This document shows, in pieces, positions 63,801-64,000 of a DNA stretch of 64,000 nt. The notes under the pieces are model-generated. The model was not told where the DNA came from, did no database searches, and was given only the letters and a program-made list of their open reading frames with translations. Numbering within the stretch: the stretch's first letter is position 1; the number at the start of each line of letters is the position of its first letter. A program made the position numbers and the translations under genes. This DNA comes from Crotophaga sulcirostris (taxonomy: Eukaryota > Chordata > Aves > Cuculiformes > Crotophagidae). The stretch covers positions 988,446 to 1,052,445 of the forward strand of contig VYZB01000095.1 of assembly GCA_013397455.1 (NCBI GenBank), read 5' to 3'.

Positions 63801-64000
63801 TTGTGTTCTTCTGCATTTGGCTACTTTGTGCTGAATTCCAGCAGTACAGGCATATTAGCTGGTAGAAATAAATCATGGGAGGAAATCTAAGGTTTACCCA
63901 AGCACCTGTTAGTACAGCTTATTGTGTTTAGTATTTTTAATATGTCCCACTTTTTCCCCCAGTAGAAAGAAGGCCAGAACATAAGCATTTATTTGGAATT
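60893..64000. other. Non-coding stretch to the window end
   Basis: The part from 60900 to 61560 is repeat-free and of mixed composition and might be conserved. The open stretch at 62831-63139 is 102 codons and less AT-rich, and includes the candidate microexon. Nothing is confirmed. Confidence 0.5.
62873..62909 (+). other. Candidate microexon
   Basis: The donor acagatg|gtgagtacc is close to consensus. The acceptor ttattttattctacag is acceptable, giving 37 bases. One frame reads through the donor into a longer open stretch (to about 63137). The support is limited to the splice sites. Confidence 0.13.

Noticed and set aside
1..64000. tRNA, rRNA, snRNA and CRISPR-like signals
   Set aside because: No B-box-like ggttcgaatcc with a matching A box, no known small RNA core and no regular spaced direct repeats were seen.

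Overview
The window looks like non-coding DNA of a sauropsid, most likely a bird: AT-rich, no long open frame on either strand, no CpG-island-like block, very little interspersed repeat, and only two single-base ambiguities (positions 9266 and 55802). The recognisable repeats are all old. They are one decayed CR1-superfamily LINE, several decayed palindromic repeats of a kind I know from reptile and bird genomes, and two faint tRNA-SINE (MIR-like) relics. A turtle or crocodile would normally show more repeat in 64 kb. A bird intergenic region or large intron fits best, but this is inference without a search.

Layout. 1-5 kb: unremarkable AT-rich DNA, a palindromic repeat near 2.7 kb and a homeodomain-site-rich block at 4.69-5.05 kb that resembles a conserved non-coding element; a short exon-like frame with a good 3' splice site ends at 5.24 kb. 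9-12 kb: G/T tract, MIR-like relic, palindromic repeat, then on the minus strand four short open islands (10.6-11.9 kb), each behind a splice acceptor, with faint resemblance to the BPI/LBP (TULIP) family. 12-29 kb: no supported gene. 29-44 kb: the most gene-like part, on the plus strand. Three segments (29324-29551, 37553-37690, 43502-43581) have good splice signals, are open throughout and have compatible phases, giving a hypothetical spliced 143-codon frame that ends 122 bases before a good poly(A) signal. Two further segments (33778-33900, 38975-39114) have excellent splice sites but contain stops in every frame. 44-53 kb: no supported gene. 53.2-54.1 kb: minus-strand reverse-transcriptase relic. 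54-64 kb: no confirmed gene, with one minus-strand exon-like segment at 60.8 kb.

No gene is identified with certainty. There is no tRNA, rRNA, CRISPR, operon or mobile element with intact ends. Every exon statement rests on splice-site reading by eye and open frame only, and short open frames are common by chance, so exon entries carry low confidence. The LINE relic and the palindromic repeat family are the best-supported calls.
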